This document shows positions 1-9,031 of a DNA stretch of 64,000 bases, one piece after another (position 1 is the stretch's first letter; every line of letters begins with the position of its first letter). Below the pieces are notes generated by a model that saw only the letters and a program-made list of their open reading frames with translations, was not told the origin of the DNA and ran no database searches. Source of the DNA: Tropicimonas_B omnivorans (GTDB taxonomy: Bacteria > Pseudomonadota > Alphaproteobacteria > Rhodobacterales > Rhodobacteraceae); assembly GCF_031846565.1 (NCBI RefSeq), contig NZ_JAVRHL010000003.1, positions 806,001 to 870,000 of the forward strand, given 5' to 3'. The position numbers and the translations under genes are program-made.

Positions 1-2178
1 GTTCGCGATCTTCTGAGCGACCTCGAATCCAACGTCATAACCGCGATCATTCTCGTCATGGTCGTGATCGTCTGGGCGCTCGGCTTCCGTTCCTCGATCC
101 TCGTCGGTCTTTCGATCCCGGGCGCGTTCCTCGCCGGCGTCCTGACGCTCTACGCGATGGGTTTGACCATGAACATCATCGTGCTCTTCTCGCTCATCCT
201 CGTCGTCGGGATGCTGGTGGACGGGGCCATCGTCACGACCGAACTCGCGGACCGGAAGCTCATGGAGGGCGCGAGCCCCAGGGAGGCATATTCCTACGCC
301 GCCAAGCGGATGACCTGGCCGATCATCGCCTCGACGATGACGACGCTTTCGGTGTTCTTCCCGCTCCTTTTCTGGACGGGGACCGTGGGCGAGATCATGA
401 AGTTCCTGCCGATCACGGTCATCCTCACGCTGAGCGCCTCTCTCTTCATGGCGCTGATCTTCATCCCCGTTCTCGGCGGTCTGATCGGGCGCCGGCAGCC
501 CCAGACGCAGGCAGCGAAGGTGACGATGTACGAGGCCGAGACCGGAGATCCCCGGCGGATCGGCGGTATCACGGGCGCCTATGTCCGCGTGCTGACCGCC
601 GCCGTGAAGCGCCCCTGGGCCACGCTGCTGCTTGCCGTCGCGCTTCTCGTCGGCGCCTTCACGGCCTATAGCCGCCTCGGCACCGGGATCACCTTCTTCC
701 CCGAGATCGAGCCTGATTTCATGCAGGTGGAGGTCCGGGCGCGGGACAGCTTTTCCATCTACGAACGGGACGCCCTGGTGCGCGAGGTGGAGAACCGCCT
801 GCTCCGCTACGAGAATATCGAGAGTGTCTATGCCCGGACCTCGGCGGATCGGCAGAGCGACGAGGAGGTCATCGGCACCATCCAGCTCGAGCTGGACGAA
901 TGGGACACCCGTCCGACCGCGGCCGTCATCGGCGAGCGGATCCGGGAGGGGATGCAGGACATCCCGGGCATCGACGTGCAGGTACAGACTGCGCAGGAGG
1001 GGCCCGCCGCCGGCAAGCCGGTGAACCTTCAGCTCAGTATCCGGGATCCCGACTCGCAGGTCGCCGTGGTCGAGCAGGTGCGCGAGGCGATGGAGCAGAT
1101 CGGCGGCTATACCGACGTGACCGATACGCTGCCCATCCCGGGCGTCGAATGGCGGATCGAGCTGAACAGGTCCGAGGCCGCGCGCTTCGGCGCCGACGTG
1201 AGCCTCCTTGGGCAGGCCGTGCAGCTTCTGACGCAAGGGATCACGGTGGCCGAATATCGCCCGAGCGACGTGGACGGCTCTGTCGACATCCGTGTCCGCT
1301 TCCCGGCCGGGCAGCGGACGCTCGAAGAGCTTCAGAGCCTGCGCGTTCCGACCAGCGCGGGCCTCATTCCGATCGGCAACTTCGTCACCTTCGAGCCGTC
1401 CCCGCGGACGGGCCTGATCCACCGGATCGACCAGCGACGCGTCGTGACCATCGAGGCCGACGTGGCCCAGGGGCTGCTGGCAAACGACCAGATCAACGCC
1501 CTTCGCGGTGCGCTCGAGCGGATGGAGCTGCCGCCGGGTGTGGACTGGTCCTTCGGGGGCGAGGCGGAGGACCAGCAGGAGAGCATGATCTTCCTCGCGA
1601 CGGCGTTCCTCGTCGCCATCGTTCTGATGTTCGCGATCCTGCTGACCCAGTTCAACAGCTTCGCGCAATCCGTCATCGTCATGACGGCGATCATCTTCTC
1701 CGTGGCGGGTGTCCTCCTCGGCCTCCTCGTCACCGGCCGGCCCTTCGGCATCGTCATGGGCGGTGTCGGCGTGATCGCGCTGGCGGGGATCGTGGTGAAC
1801 AACAACATCGTCCTGATCGACACCTACAACGAGCTCCGCGCCGAGGGGCTGTCGCCGATGGAGGCCGCGATCCGGTCGGGCGCGCAGCGCTTCCGGCCGG
1901 TGCTCCTGACCTCGATCACGACGGCTTTGGGGTTGATGCCGATGGTCTTCGCGCTGTCGGTGGACGTCATGGGGCGCGACGTCGTCTACGGCGCGCCCTC
2001 GACGCAGTACTGGACAGAGCTGTCCTCCGCCATCGCGGGCGGCCTGACGGTGGCGACGGTGCTGACGCTCGTCGTGACGCCGGCGATGCTGATGTTGCCG
2101 CTCAAGAAGAAGCGCCGGGCCGTGCGGGACGGCCCGCTCGCCGCCCGTCCGCAGCCATGCGCACAGCCCGCCGAGTAA
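1..2178 (+). CDS. RND efflux transporter permease, 5'-truncated
   Basis: This is the C-terminal about 725 residues of a resistance-nodulation-division inner-membrane pump; family members are usually about 1,030-1,050 residues, so roughly the first 300 lie upstream. The frame is open from base 1. Visible parts are the TM3-TM6 block with the GMLVDGAIV motif near window residue 74 (its Asp belongs to the proton relay), a periplasmic porter half, a second TM block beginning near residue 530, and a basic tail. The VVNNNIVLIDTYNE segment marks TM10. Such pumps export hydrophobic or metal substrates with a periplasmic adaptor, usually encoded just upstream and so outside this window. Substrate class (HAE or HME) cannot be decided from this fragment. 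Confidence 0.9.
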   Translation, partial: VRDLLSDLESNVITAIILVMVVIVWALGFRSSILVGLSIPGAFLAGVLTLYAMGLTMNIIVLFSLILVVGMLVDGAIVTTELADRKLMEGASPREAYSYAAKRMTWPIIASTMTTLSVFFPLLFWTGTVGEIMKFLPITVILTLSASLFMALIFIPVLGGLIGRRQPQTQAAKVTMYEAETGDPRRIGGITGAYVRVLTAAVKRPWATLLLAVALLVGAFTAYSRLGTGITFFPEIEPDFMQVEVRARDSFSIYERDALVREVENRLLRYENIESVYARTSADRQSDEEVIGTIQLELDEWDTRPTAAVIGERIREGMQDIPGIDVQVQTAQEGPAAGKPVNLQLSIRDPDSQVAVVEQVREAMEQIGGYTDVTDTLPIPGVEWRIELNRSEAARFGADVSLLGQAVQLLTQGITVAEYRPSDVDGSVDIRVRFPAGQRTLEELQSLRVPTSAGLIPIGNFVTFEPSPRTGLIHRIDQRRVVTIEADVAQGLLANDQINALRGALERMELPPGVDWSFGGEAEDQQESMIFLATAFLVAIVLMFAILLTQFNSFAQSVIVMTAIIFSVAGVLLGLLVTGRPFGIVMGGVGVIALAGIVVNNNIVLIDTYNELRAEGLSPMEAAIRSGAQRFRPVLLTSITTALGLMPMVFALSVDVMGRDVVYGAPSTQYWTELSSAIAGGLTVATVLTLVVTPAMLMLPLKKKRRAVRDGPLAARPQPCAQPAE

Positions 2179-2236
2179 GGAGGCGCCGCCCGGCGCGGCG
2201 TCCTGCCTTCGGCGCCCGTGGTCGGTAAAAGAAGAG

Positions 2237-2268
2237 AAGCCGCATTGGGTTATGCGGCTTTCTTCATA
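2237..2268. terminator. Bidirectional terminator between RND gene and oppF
   Basis: A perfect 9-bp stem (aagccgcat / atgcggctt) has a 6-base loop at 2246-2251. It lies between the convergent ends of the RND gene (2178) and oppF (2278). The plus side is followed by tcttcat and the minus side by ctcttctttt, so both directions have a pyrimidine-rich run. Confidence 0.75.
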
Positions 2269-2277
2269 TCAACTTGA

Positions 2278-3273
2278 TCAGGTTTCGTCGGCGAAGTGGC
2301 AGGCGATACGCTGTCCGGGGCGGCCGGAGCTCTTCTCCTCCAGCGCCGGGTCCCGTTCGGCACAGAGGGCCTGCGCCCGGGGGCAGCGCGTCCTGAAGAC
2401 GCAGCCCGAGGGCGGATCGAGCGGCGATGGAAGCTCGCCCGACAGCACGATCACGTCCTTTGTGCGCTCGATATCGGGATCGGGCACCGGAACGGCGGAC
2501 ATCAGGGCTTGCGTGTAGGGATGCCGCGCATTGCTGTAGAGGTCGTTCTTTTCCGCGATCTCCATGATCCGCCCGAGATACAGGACCATCACCCGGTCGG
2601 AGATGTGCCGCACGACGGAGAGGTCGTGGGCGATGAAGATCAGCGCAAGACCGAGCTCCTTCTGCAGGCGCATCAGCAGGTTGATGACCTGGGCCTGGAT
2701 CGACACGTCGAGCGCCGAGACCGGCTCGTCGCAGATGATGAGCTTAGGCTCCACGATCAGCGCGCGCGCGATGCCGATGCGCTGGCACTGGCCGCCGGAG
2801 AACTCGTGCGGGTAGCGGTTGATCTGGTTGGGCAGGAGCGACACCCGGTCCATCATCTCCTTCACCCGCGCCTTCACCTCCTTGGAGGAAAGGTCGGGGC
2901 GATGCGTGCGGAGCGGCTCGGCGATGATCTGGCCGACCGTCATCCGCGGATTAAGCGCGGCGAGCGGATCCTGGAAGATCATCTGGATCTCGCTGCGATA
3001 GCTCAGCATCTTGCGGCGCGAGACGGCGAGAAGGTCGTCCCCGCCCATCCAGACGACGCGGCCCTCGCCCGGAACCATACGGATGAGCGCGCGGGCGAGC
3101 GTGGACTTGCCGCAGCCGGATTCGCCCACGATGCCGAGGGTTTCGCCGGCGTTCAGGGTGAAGCCCACACCGCCCACGGCGCGCAGGTGCATCGGCTCGG
3201 AAAAGGGCAGGGCGCCGCGGCGGGGAATGTCGAAGGTGACCCGGAGATCCTCGACGCGCAGAAGCTCGCTCAT
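2278..3273 (-). CDS. oppF: Oligopeptide ABC transporter ATP-binding protein OppF
   Basis: A 331-residue ATPase of the oligopeptide/dipeptide importer family, acting at the inner face of the cytoplasmic membrane. It has Walker A GESGCGKST at 50-58, Q-loop IFQDP, signature FSGGQ, Walker B LIICDEP, and the C-terminal Cys-containing oligopeptide-transporter region (CVFRTRCP). The start was set at 3273 because the longer frame to 3390 only reads into the upstream gene; the ATG here overlaps the oppD stop as ATGA, which indicates translational coupling. It is the last gene of a five-gene operon and powers uptake together with OppD. Confidence 0.93.
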   Translation of the reverse strand: MSELLRVEDLRVTFDIPRRGALPFSEPMHLRAVGGVGFTLNAGETLGIVGESGCGKSTLARALIRMVPGEGRVVWMGGDDLLAVSRRKMLSYRSEIQMIFQDPLAALNPRMTVGQIIAEPLRTHRPDLSSKEVKARVKEMMDRVSLLPNQINRYPHEFSGGQCQRIGIARALIVEPKLIICDEPVSALDVSIQAQVINLLMRLQKELGLALIFIAHDLSVVRHISDRVMVLYLGRIMEIAEKNDLYSNARHPYTQALMSAVPVPDPDIERTKDVIVLSGELPSPLDPPSGCVFRTRCPRAQALCAERDPALEEKSSGRPGQRIACHFADET

Positions 3274-4274
3274 GGCAGCGCCTCCTCGTAAGCGGCCGGG
3301 ATGCCCTCGCGGATGGTCTCCACCGGGCGGATGCAGGCGCGGGACCGGTTCGGACCGACCGGGTCGAGCGGCGGGACGACGGCATCGCAATCGTCACCGC
3401 CCCAGGCGCAGCGCGGACGGAAGGGGCAGCCCGGCGGCGGATTGGTCATGTTGGGCGGCGCACCCGGGATGGTCAGAAGCTCCTCGGTGCCCGTATCGAC
3501 CCGCGGGATCGCACCGAGAAGGCCGAGCGTGTAGGGGTGGACCGGATCGGCGAAGAGCGGGTCTACCGGAGCCTTCTCCATGATCCGGCCGCCATACATC
3601 ACCACGACATCCTCGCAGGAGCCGGCGACGACGCCGAGGTCGTGCGTTATCAGCAGGAGGGCCATGCCGAATTCCGACTGCAGCTCCGAGAAGAGCGACA
3701 TGATCTGCGCCTGAACGGTCACATCGAGGGCCGTGGTGGGCTCGTCCGCGATCAGGAGCCGCGGGCGGCAGAGCAGCGACATCGCGATCATCACGCGCTG
3801 GCGCATGCCGCCTGAGAACTCGTGCGGGTAGAGCCGGATGCGCTCCCGGGCACTCGGGATATGGACCGCGTCCAGCATCCGGACGGCCTCGGCGACGGCG
3901 TCCTTTTTGCCCATGCCCTTGTGGTGAATGAGCACCTCGCTCATCTGGTCCGAAACCCTCATGTAGGGGTTGAGCGAGGTCATCGGGTCCTGGAAGACCA
4001 TCGCGATCTTCTCCGCCCGGATCTTGTTGAGCGCCTTGAGGGGCGCGTTCAGGATCTCCTCACCCTCGAAGCGCACGGAGCCCGTGGCGCGGCCGTTCTT
4101 TGCCAGAAGGCCAAGGGCGGCGAAGGCGGTCTGGGACTTGCCCGACCCGCTTTCGCCGACGATGGCCAGCGTCTTTCCGGCCTCCAGCGCCATCGACACG
4201 CCGCGCACGGCGCTGACCGTGCCGTCCGGCGTGTCGAAGGAGACGCTGAGGTCGTCGATCTCGAGAAGGGGCAT
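3270..4274 (-). CDS. oppD: Oligopeptide ABC transporter ATP-binding protein OppD
   Basis: A 334-residue ABC ATPase with Walker A GESGSGKS at 40-47, signature FSGGMRQR, Walker B LLIADEP, and the C-terminal oligopeptide-transporter domain with CPFRPRC. It pairs with OppF as the heterodimeric motor of a peptide importer. The start at 4274 overlaps the oppC stop (TGATG), and the stop overlaps oppF (ATGA). A longer frame reaching 5018 is only a shadow of oppC. Naming it D and the next F follows gene order and family resemblance; a dipeptide (Dpp) role is also possible. Confidence 0.93.
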   Translation of the reverse strand: MPLLEIDDLSVSFDTPDGTVSAVRGVSMALEAGKTLAIVGESGSGKSQTAFAALGLLAKNGRATGSVRFEGEEILNAPLKALNKIRAEKIAMVFQDPMTSLNPYMRVSDQMSEVLIHHKGMGKKDAVAEAVRMLDAVHIPSARERIRLYPHEFSGGMRQRVMIAMSLLCRPRLLIADEPTTALDVTVQAQIMSLFSELQSEFGMALLLITHDLGVVAGSCEDVVVMYGGRIMEKAPVDPLFADPVHPYTLGLLGAIPRVDTGTEELLTIPGAPPNMTNPPPGCPFRPRCAWGGDDCDAVVPPLDPVGPNRSRACIRPVETIREGIPAAYEEALP

Positions 4275-5200
4275 CAGCGATCCTTGGGGTCGAGCGCATC
4301 CCTCAGGCCGTCTCCCACGAAGAAGAAGCCGAAGAGGGTGATCACGAAGAAGAAGAGCGGGAAAAGAAGCTGCCAGAGCGTGCCGTACTGCATCGTCCCG
4401 GCGCCTTCGGAGATGAGCGCGCCCCAGCTCGTCAGCGGCTCCTGCACGCCGAGACCGAGGAAGGAGATGAAACTCTCCGTCAGGATCATCAGCGGGACGA
4501 GCAGCGTGGCGTAGACGGCGACGATGCCGAGGAGGTTCGGCACGATATGGCGCAGGATGATGCGGAAGCCGGAGACACCGGTGGCGCGCGCGGCCTCGAT
4601 ATACTCCATGTTCTTGAGGCTGAGCGTCTGTCCCCGGACGATGCGGCTCATGTCGAGCCAGGACAGGAGCCCGATGCCGAAGAACAGCATGGCGATGGAG
4701 CGGCCGAACATGACGAGGAGCAGGATCAGGACGAACATGTAGGGGATCGCCATGAGGATATCGACGGTGCGCATCATGACGTTGTCCGTGGCGCCGCCGA
4801 CATATCCCGCGATGGCGCCCCAGAGCGTTCCGACGATCACCGCGATGGCCGCGCCGACGAGGCCGACCATGAGCGAGATCTGCGTGCCCTGCACGACGCG
4901 GGCGAAGAGGTCCCGGCCGAGGTCGTCCGTGCCGAAGTAGTGACCGGTCTCGATCGAGGGGCCACCGAGCTCGGCGACCTGTCCGAGGACCATGAAGTCC
5001 AGCTCGTCGATGGACCACGCCGCGATGTAGGGCCCGAAGAGGGCGAAGGCGCCGACGAAGACGAGGATGACGAGCCCGAGCATCGCGGCCTTGTTGCGCA
5101 CGAAGCGGCGCCTCGCATCCGCCCAGGGGGAGCGTCCCTTGACCTCCTCCTCGACGAGACGGCCGGCGAGGCTTTCCATTTTCTGCTGTTCGACGAGCAT
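4274..5200 (-). CDS. oppC: Oligopeptide ABC transporter permease OppC
   Basis: A 308-residue permease with a short cytoplasmic N-terminus, one TM near residues 35-55, and the five-TM binding-protein-dependent transport domain. The EAA-loop region (EAARATGVSG) that contacts the ATPases is near residue 200. It forms the membrane channel with OppB. The start ATG at 5200 overlaps the oppB stop as TGATG. OppC-type permeases carry an N-terminal extension of this kind. Confidence 0.93.
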   Translation of the reverse strand: MLVEQQKMESLAGRLVEEEVKGRSPWADARRRFVRNKAAMLGLVILVFVGAFALFGPYIAAWSIDELDFMVLGQVAELGGPSIETGHYFGTDDLGRDLFARVVQGTQISLMVGLVGAAIAVIVGTLWGAIAGYVGGATDNVMMRTVDILMAIPYMFVLILLLVMFGRSIAMLFFGIGLLSWLDMSRIVRGQTLSLKNMEYIEAARATGVSGFRIILRHIVPNLLGIVAVYATLLVPLMILTESFISFLGLGVQEPLTSWGALISEGAGTMQYGTLWQLLFPLFFFVITLFGFFFVGDGLRDALDPKDR

Positions 5201-6123
5201 CAGTAGCGGATCCTCGGGTCTATCCAGGCGTAGAGAATGTCCACGACGAGGTTGAAGAGGATGGTCAGTCCGCCGATCAGGATCGTGATCCCCATCATCA
5301 CCGAGTAGTCGCGGGAGAGGGCGGCATTGACGAAGAAGAGCCCGATCCCGCCCGTCGAGAAGAACAGGTCGATGACGACGGAGCCGGTGATCATCGTGAC
5401 GAAGGCGGGCCCGAGATAGGAGATCACCGGCAGCATGGCCGGCTTAAGCGCATGGCGCAGCAGGATCCGCCGCGTCGGCAGGCCCTTGGCCCGCGCGGTG
5501 CGGATGTGGTTCTGCGCCAGGACCTCCAGCATCGAGGAGCGGGTGATCCTTGCGATCGACGCCATGAAGGAGGTGGAAAGCGCGACCACCGGCATGATCA
5601 GGTATTCCCACTGCCCGTCATTCCAGCCGCCGCCCGGCAGCCAGCCGAGCCACAGGGTGAAGACGAGGACGAGGATTGGCGCCATCACGAAGTTCGGCAG
5701 GACCTGCGCCCCGATGGAGATGCCGACGGCGAGGTAATCGAGCCAGGAATTCTGCTTGATGGCGGCCGCGACCCCGAGCGAGCACCCGACGATGACGGCG
5801 ACGAGGAAGGAAATGGCGCCGTAGGTCAGCGTGATGGGGAAACCCTGCGCGATGACGTCATTCACCGTCCGGGACGGGTAGACGAAGGAGGGGCCGAAGT
5901 CGAAATGGGCGACGATATTCCACAGATACGTGCCGATCTGCTTCCAGAGCGGCTCGTCGAGGCCGTAGCGGGCGTTGAGATTGACCAGCACCTCGGGCGG
6001 AATCGCGCGCTCGCGCGTGAACGGCCCGCCGGGCGCGGCGTGCATCAGCACGAAGGACAGCACGATCAGGACGAGAAGCGTCGGGATCGCGACGGCCAGA
6101 CGTTTGAGAATGAACGAGACCAT
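5200..6123 (-). CDS. oppB: Oligopeptide ABC transporter permease OppB
   Basis: A 307-residue permease that begins MVSFILKRLAVAIPTLLVL, the standard OppB/DppB first TM. A periplasmic loop follows with RERAIPPEVLVNLNARYGLDEPLWKQ (quoted here only as a landmark, in two halves: RERAIPPEVLVNL and NARYGLDEP), and then five more TMs. The EAA loop (ARAKGLPTRRILLRHALKP) is near residue 215. It is the second gene of the operon, 47 bp after oppA, and that gap holds a strong hairpin that may lower expression of the membrane genes relative to the binding protein. Confidence 0.93.
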   Translation of the reverse strand: MVSFILKRLAVAIPTLLVLIVLSFVLMHAAPGGPFTRERAIPPEVLVNLNARYGLDEPLWKQIGTYLWNIVAHFDFGPSFVYPSRTVNDVIAQGFPITLTYGAISFLVAVIVGCSLGVAAAIKQNSWLDYLAVGISIGAQVLPNFVMAPILVLVFTLWLGWLPGGGWNDGQWEYLIMPVVALSTSFMASIARITRSSMLEVLAQNHIRTARAKGLPTRRILLRHALKPAMLPVISYLGPAFVTMITGSVVIDLFFSTGGIGLFFVNAALSRDYSVMMGITILIGGLTILFNLVVDILYAWIDPRIRY

Positions 6124-6132
6124 GAGGGATCA

Positions 6133-6161
6133 GGAGGCCGGACGACGCGCGCCCGGCCTCC
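6133..6161 (-). terminator. Intercistronic hairpin after oppA
   Basis: A perfect 9-bp stem (ggaggccgg / ccggcctcc) has an 11-base loop in the 47-bp gap between oppA and oppB. It has no T-run, so it is more likely an mRNA 3'-end stabiliser or partial attenuator than a full terminator. Confidence 0.6.
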
Positions 6162-6170
6162 CTTCTACCA

Positions 6171-7814
6171 TCAGTTCGCGGAGGAGGAGGACGAAGCGTC
6201 CTCGGCCGCGATGTAGAGATCCTTCGAGTACCAGTTCTGCATCAGGTTATCGAAGGGGTAGTTCCGGACCTGCGGATCCACCATCAGCACGCCGGTGTAC
6301 TGGTAGATCGGCGCGAACGGCATGTTGTCCGCGAGGATCTGCTCGGCTTCGGTGTAGTTCGGGTTGGGATCTTGCATCGTCTTCGATTCGCTCATCAGCT
6401 CGTCGTAGGTCTCGTCGGTCCAGCCCGAGACGTTGTGGTCCGAGTAGGAGGTCATCAGGTCGAGATAGGTCGAGGCCTCGTTGTAGTCGCCGCACCACGC
6501 GTAGCGGGCGATCTCGTAATTGCCGTCCTGGAGACGGTCGGTATGGGTGGCCCATTCGTAGTTGGCCAGCTCGACATTCACACCCAGCGTCTGCTTCCAG
6601 AACTGGCTGACGGCCACGGCGATCTTCCGGTGGCTCTCGTCGGTGTTGTACTGGATCGTGACGGTCAGGGGCTCGCCGTCCGGGCCGTACCCAGCCTCCG
6701 CGATCAGCTCCTTGGCCCGCTCGTTGCGCTCTTCCTGGGTCCAGCCGGCATAATCGATCTCGGGCAGATCGAAGCCCGCGGTCGCCTGGTGGGCCCAGTT
6801 GTAGGAGGGGTACTGCCCGCCCTGGAGAATGCGCTCGACGATGATGTCGCGGTCGATGGCGTAGGACAGCGCCTTGCGGACGCGCTCGTCCTTCAGGGCG
6901 GGGTTGCCGTTCTCACCCTGGTTGAACCAGTAGATGTACGAGCAGGACCGCGGGAAGGAATGGGCCTCGTCGGGGTATTCCTCCGACAGGCGCGGATACT
7001 GGCCGGAGGGGATATCGGTCATGTCGAGTTCGCCGGCGAGATAGCGGGTCAGGCCCTGGTTCTCGTCGTTGATGATCAGCGTGACCGTCCGGTCGAGGAT
7101 CGTCTCCTCGTCGTTCCAGTATTCGGGGTTCCGCTCCCGCACGACCCGTTCGCCGGGATTGTATTCCGTCAGGGTGTAGGCGCCGTTGCCGACGAGATTG
7201 CCGGGCCGCGTCCAGGCATCGCCCAGCTCCTCGACCACGGCCTCGGGGACCGGGAAGGTCGAGGGGTGCGTCAGCATGGAGATGAAGTATGGCAGGGGCG
7301 TCTCGATCGTGACTTCGAGCGTCCGGTCGTCGACGGCGCGGATGCCGAGCTCTTCGGGCTCCATCTCGCCCTCGACGATGGCCGAGGCGTTCTCGACGCC
7401 CATCAGCTCCATGTACCACGCATATTCGGAAGCGGTCTCGGGATCGACGAGGCGTCGCCAGGAATAGACGAAATCGGACGCCATCACCGGCTCGCCGTTG
7501 GACCAGTTCGCCTCGCGCAGGTTGAAGGTGTAGGTCTTCCCGTCCTCGCTCAGCTCATGGTCCGTGGCCATGCCGGGGACCTGATTGCCGTCGATGTCGT
7601 CGTTGTAGAGGCCTTCGAAGAGGTCGCGGAGGATCTTGGAGCCGGAGACGTCGGTGGAGATCTGCGGGTCGAAGGACTTGATGTCATCGAGTTCGCGGTA
7701 GGTGAAGACCTGCTCCTCGGCGAGGGGCGTGCCGTCGGGGCCGGCCTCCTGCGCGACGGCTGGGAATGCGAGCGCGGTGCTCAGCAAAAGGGATGATACG
7801 AGGGAACGTGTCAT
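6171..7814 (-). CDS. oppA: Oligopeptide-binding protein OppA
   Basis: A 547-residue family 5 extracellular solute-binding protein. A signal peptide (cleavage near AFPAVAQ, residue 22) sends it to the periplasm. The mature chain has the family features SFDPQISTDVSG, the central ERNPEYWND block and the C-terminal NLMQNWYSKDLYI typical of OppA/MppA. The start at 7814 has a full AGGAGG ribosome site 7 bases upstream. It is the first gene of the opp operon and binds peptides, possibly including murein peptides. The C-terminus ends in a short poly-Ser tail. Confidence 0.93.
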   Translation of the reverse strand: MTRSLVSSLLLSTALAFPAVAQEAGPDGTPLAEEQVFTYRELDDIKSFDPQISTDVSGSKILRDLFEGLYNDDIDGNQVPGMATDHELSEDGKTYTFNLREANWSNGEPVMASDFVYSWRRLVDPETASEYAWYMELMGVENASAIVEGEMEPEELGIRAVDDRTLEVTIETPLPYFISMLTHPSTFPVPEAVVEELGDAWTRPGNLVGNGAYTLTEYNPGERVVRERNPEYWNDEETILDRTVTLIINDENQGLTRYLAGELDMTDIPSGQYPRLSEEYPDEAHSFPRSCSYIYWFNQGENGNPALKDERVRKALSYAIDRDIIVERILQGGQYPSYNWAHQATAGFDLPEIDYAGWTQEERNERAKELIAEAGYGPDGEPLTVTIQYNTDESHRKIAVAVSQFWKQTLGVNVELANYEWATHTDRLQDGNYEIARYAWCGDYNEASTYLDLMTSYSDHNVSGWTDETYDELMSESKTMQDPNPNYTEAEQILADNMPFAPIYQYTGVLMVDPQVRNYPFDNLMQNWYSKDLYIAAEDASSSSSAN

Positions 7815-7871
7815 TGCGGATCCTCCTGAAGGTGCCTTGGTTCGACGCGTCTTGCGGCGTCGTCATCGTGG

Positions 7872-7912
7872 CAGTCCAGCATTGGACGCGCCCATTGGCA
7901 AGGCCAGTCCAA
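7872..7912 (-). promoter_or_regulatory. Repeated CAGTCCA motif upstream of oppA
   Basis: GTCCA-gcat-TGGAC forms an inverted repeat at 7874-7887. CAGTCCA occurs at 7872-7878 and again at 7905-7911, 33 bp apart (about three helical turns). The cluster lies 60-100 bp upstream of the oppA start, where an operator would sit. The regulator is unknown. Confidence 0.35.
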
Positions 7913-8011
7913 GGCGGTGTGATCGGATCTTTGCCGTGACCTTGCGCAATTGCTTCGAAAACGGGCGAAAGTGAGGACTGCTTTAGGGCTGGCCGATCGC
8001 GCGCGACCGCC

Positions 8012-8971
8012 TCAATTCCGGCGCTTCCGCTGCGGAAGGGCGGCCGGATGCAGGCCCGGGCGGGCGCCGGGGCCCTTGCCCTTGCCCCACTTGAGCTTCC
8101 AGCGTCGGTGGATCCAGAACCACTGACCCGGATACTCCCGCACCATCTCCTCGAGTCGCGCGTTGAATTCCTGCATCCTGGTGTCCGGATCGCCGTCGGG
8201 GATCGGCCTCTCGACGAGGACGCGGAAATTGATGCCGTCCGACTGCCGGATCGCGAAGGCCGGGACGAGGAGGGCGTCGTAGCGCGTCGCCATCTCGGCG
8301 GCCGACACCGCCGTCATGGCCGGGCGGCCGAGGAACTCGAGCTCCCGCCCGCTGCCGATGTAGAGATCGTTGAGAAGCATCGTCCGCCCGCCTCGCGACA
8401 GATGGCGGAGCAGCCCCTTCATGCCGGTCCGGTCGGAGGCGAACATCGGCTTGCCGACATTCTCCATGGTCCTGACGTAGTGGGCGTTGAAAAAGGCGTT
8501 GGCCATGGGACGATAGAGCCCGCCAAGCTCGAATCCGAGCCCGTTCAGGCATCCTCGCGCGGCTTCGTAATTGCCGAAATGGCCGGAGATGACGATGACG
8601 GGGCGCCCCGCTTCCTTCGCCTCCATGAGCGCGGCCATGCCGGGCCCTTCGGGCTCGATCTTCGCCGCGCGTTTGAGAAGGTCCGGGGCGGAGTAGTTCT
8701 CGATCAGCATCCGGCCGGCATTGTCGGCAACCTCGGCCGCGATGCGCCTGCGCTCGGCGGGGGGCATGTCCGGGAAGACGTAGTCGAGGTTCTCGGCGAT
8801 GCGGGGCCCGTAGCCGGCCAGCGGCGTGAAGACGCGGCGGGAGAGGGCGCCGAAGAGGGGAACACGTGTTTCGTAGGGCAGGCGGCGCGCGGCCCAGATC
8901 GCAGCGCGCAGAACCGCATCGACGGCCCTGTCCTTGGCGCTACCCGTAAGGGGCTCCTCCTCTTCGCTCAT
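8012..8971 (-). CDS. Lysophospholipid/lipid A acyltransferase (LpxL/HtrB family)
   Basis: A 319-residue member of the bacterial lipid A acyltransferase family, which transfers an acyl chain from acyl-ACP to a lipid A precursor at the inner membrane. The catalytic SGHFGNYE motif (HX4E) is near residue 130. The C-terminal region EYPGQWFWIHRRWKLKW is characteristic of the family. The start at 8971 was chosen over an in-frame GTG at 8983 because a GGAGGGGGAG run immediately precedes it. The gene lies 60 bp after the MFS gene on the same strand, so co-transcription is possible. Which acyl position it modifies cannot be told. Confidence 0.88.
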   Translation of the reverse strand: MSEEEEPLTGSAKDRAVDAVLRAAIWAARRLPYETRVPLFGALSRRVFTPLAGYGPRIAENLDYVFPDMPPAERRRIAAEVADNAGRMLIENYSAPDLLKRAAKIEPEGPGMAALMEAKEAGRPVIVISGHFGNYEAARGCLNGLGFELGGLYRPMANAFFNAHYVRTMENVGKPMFASDRTGMKGLLRHLSRGGRTMLLNDLYIGSGRELEFLGRPAMTAVSAAEMATRYDALLVPAFAIRQSDGINFRVLVERPIPDGDPDTRMQEFNARLEEMVREYPGQWFWIHRRWKLKWGKGKGPGARPGLHPAALPQRKRRN

Positions 8972-9031
8972 CTCCCCCTCCACTCAGACGGCGGAGGGAG
9001 GGATAGGATGCCGGACCCCAGGGCGCAACAT

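Noticed and set aside
2273..2286. FNR-type site (TTGATCAGGTTTC) near the end of oppF
   Set aside because: The second half-site does not match ATCAA or TCAA, and the site overlaps the oppF stop rather than a promoter.
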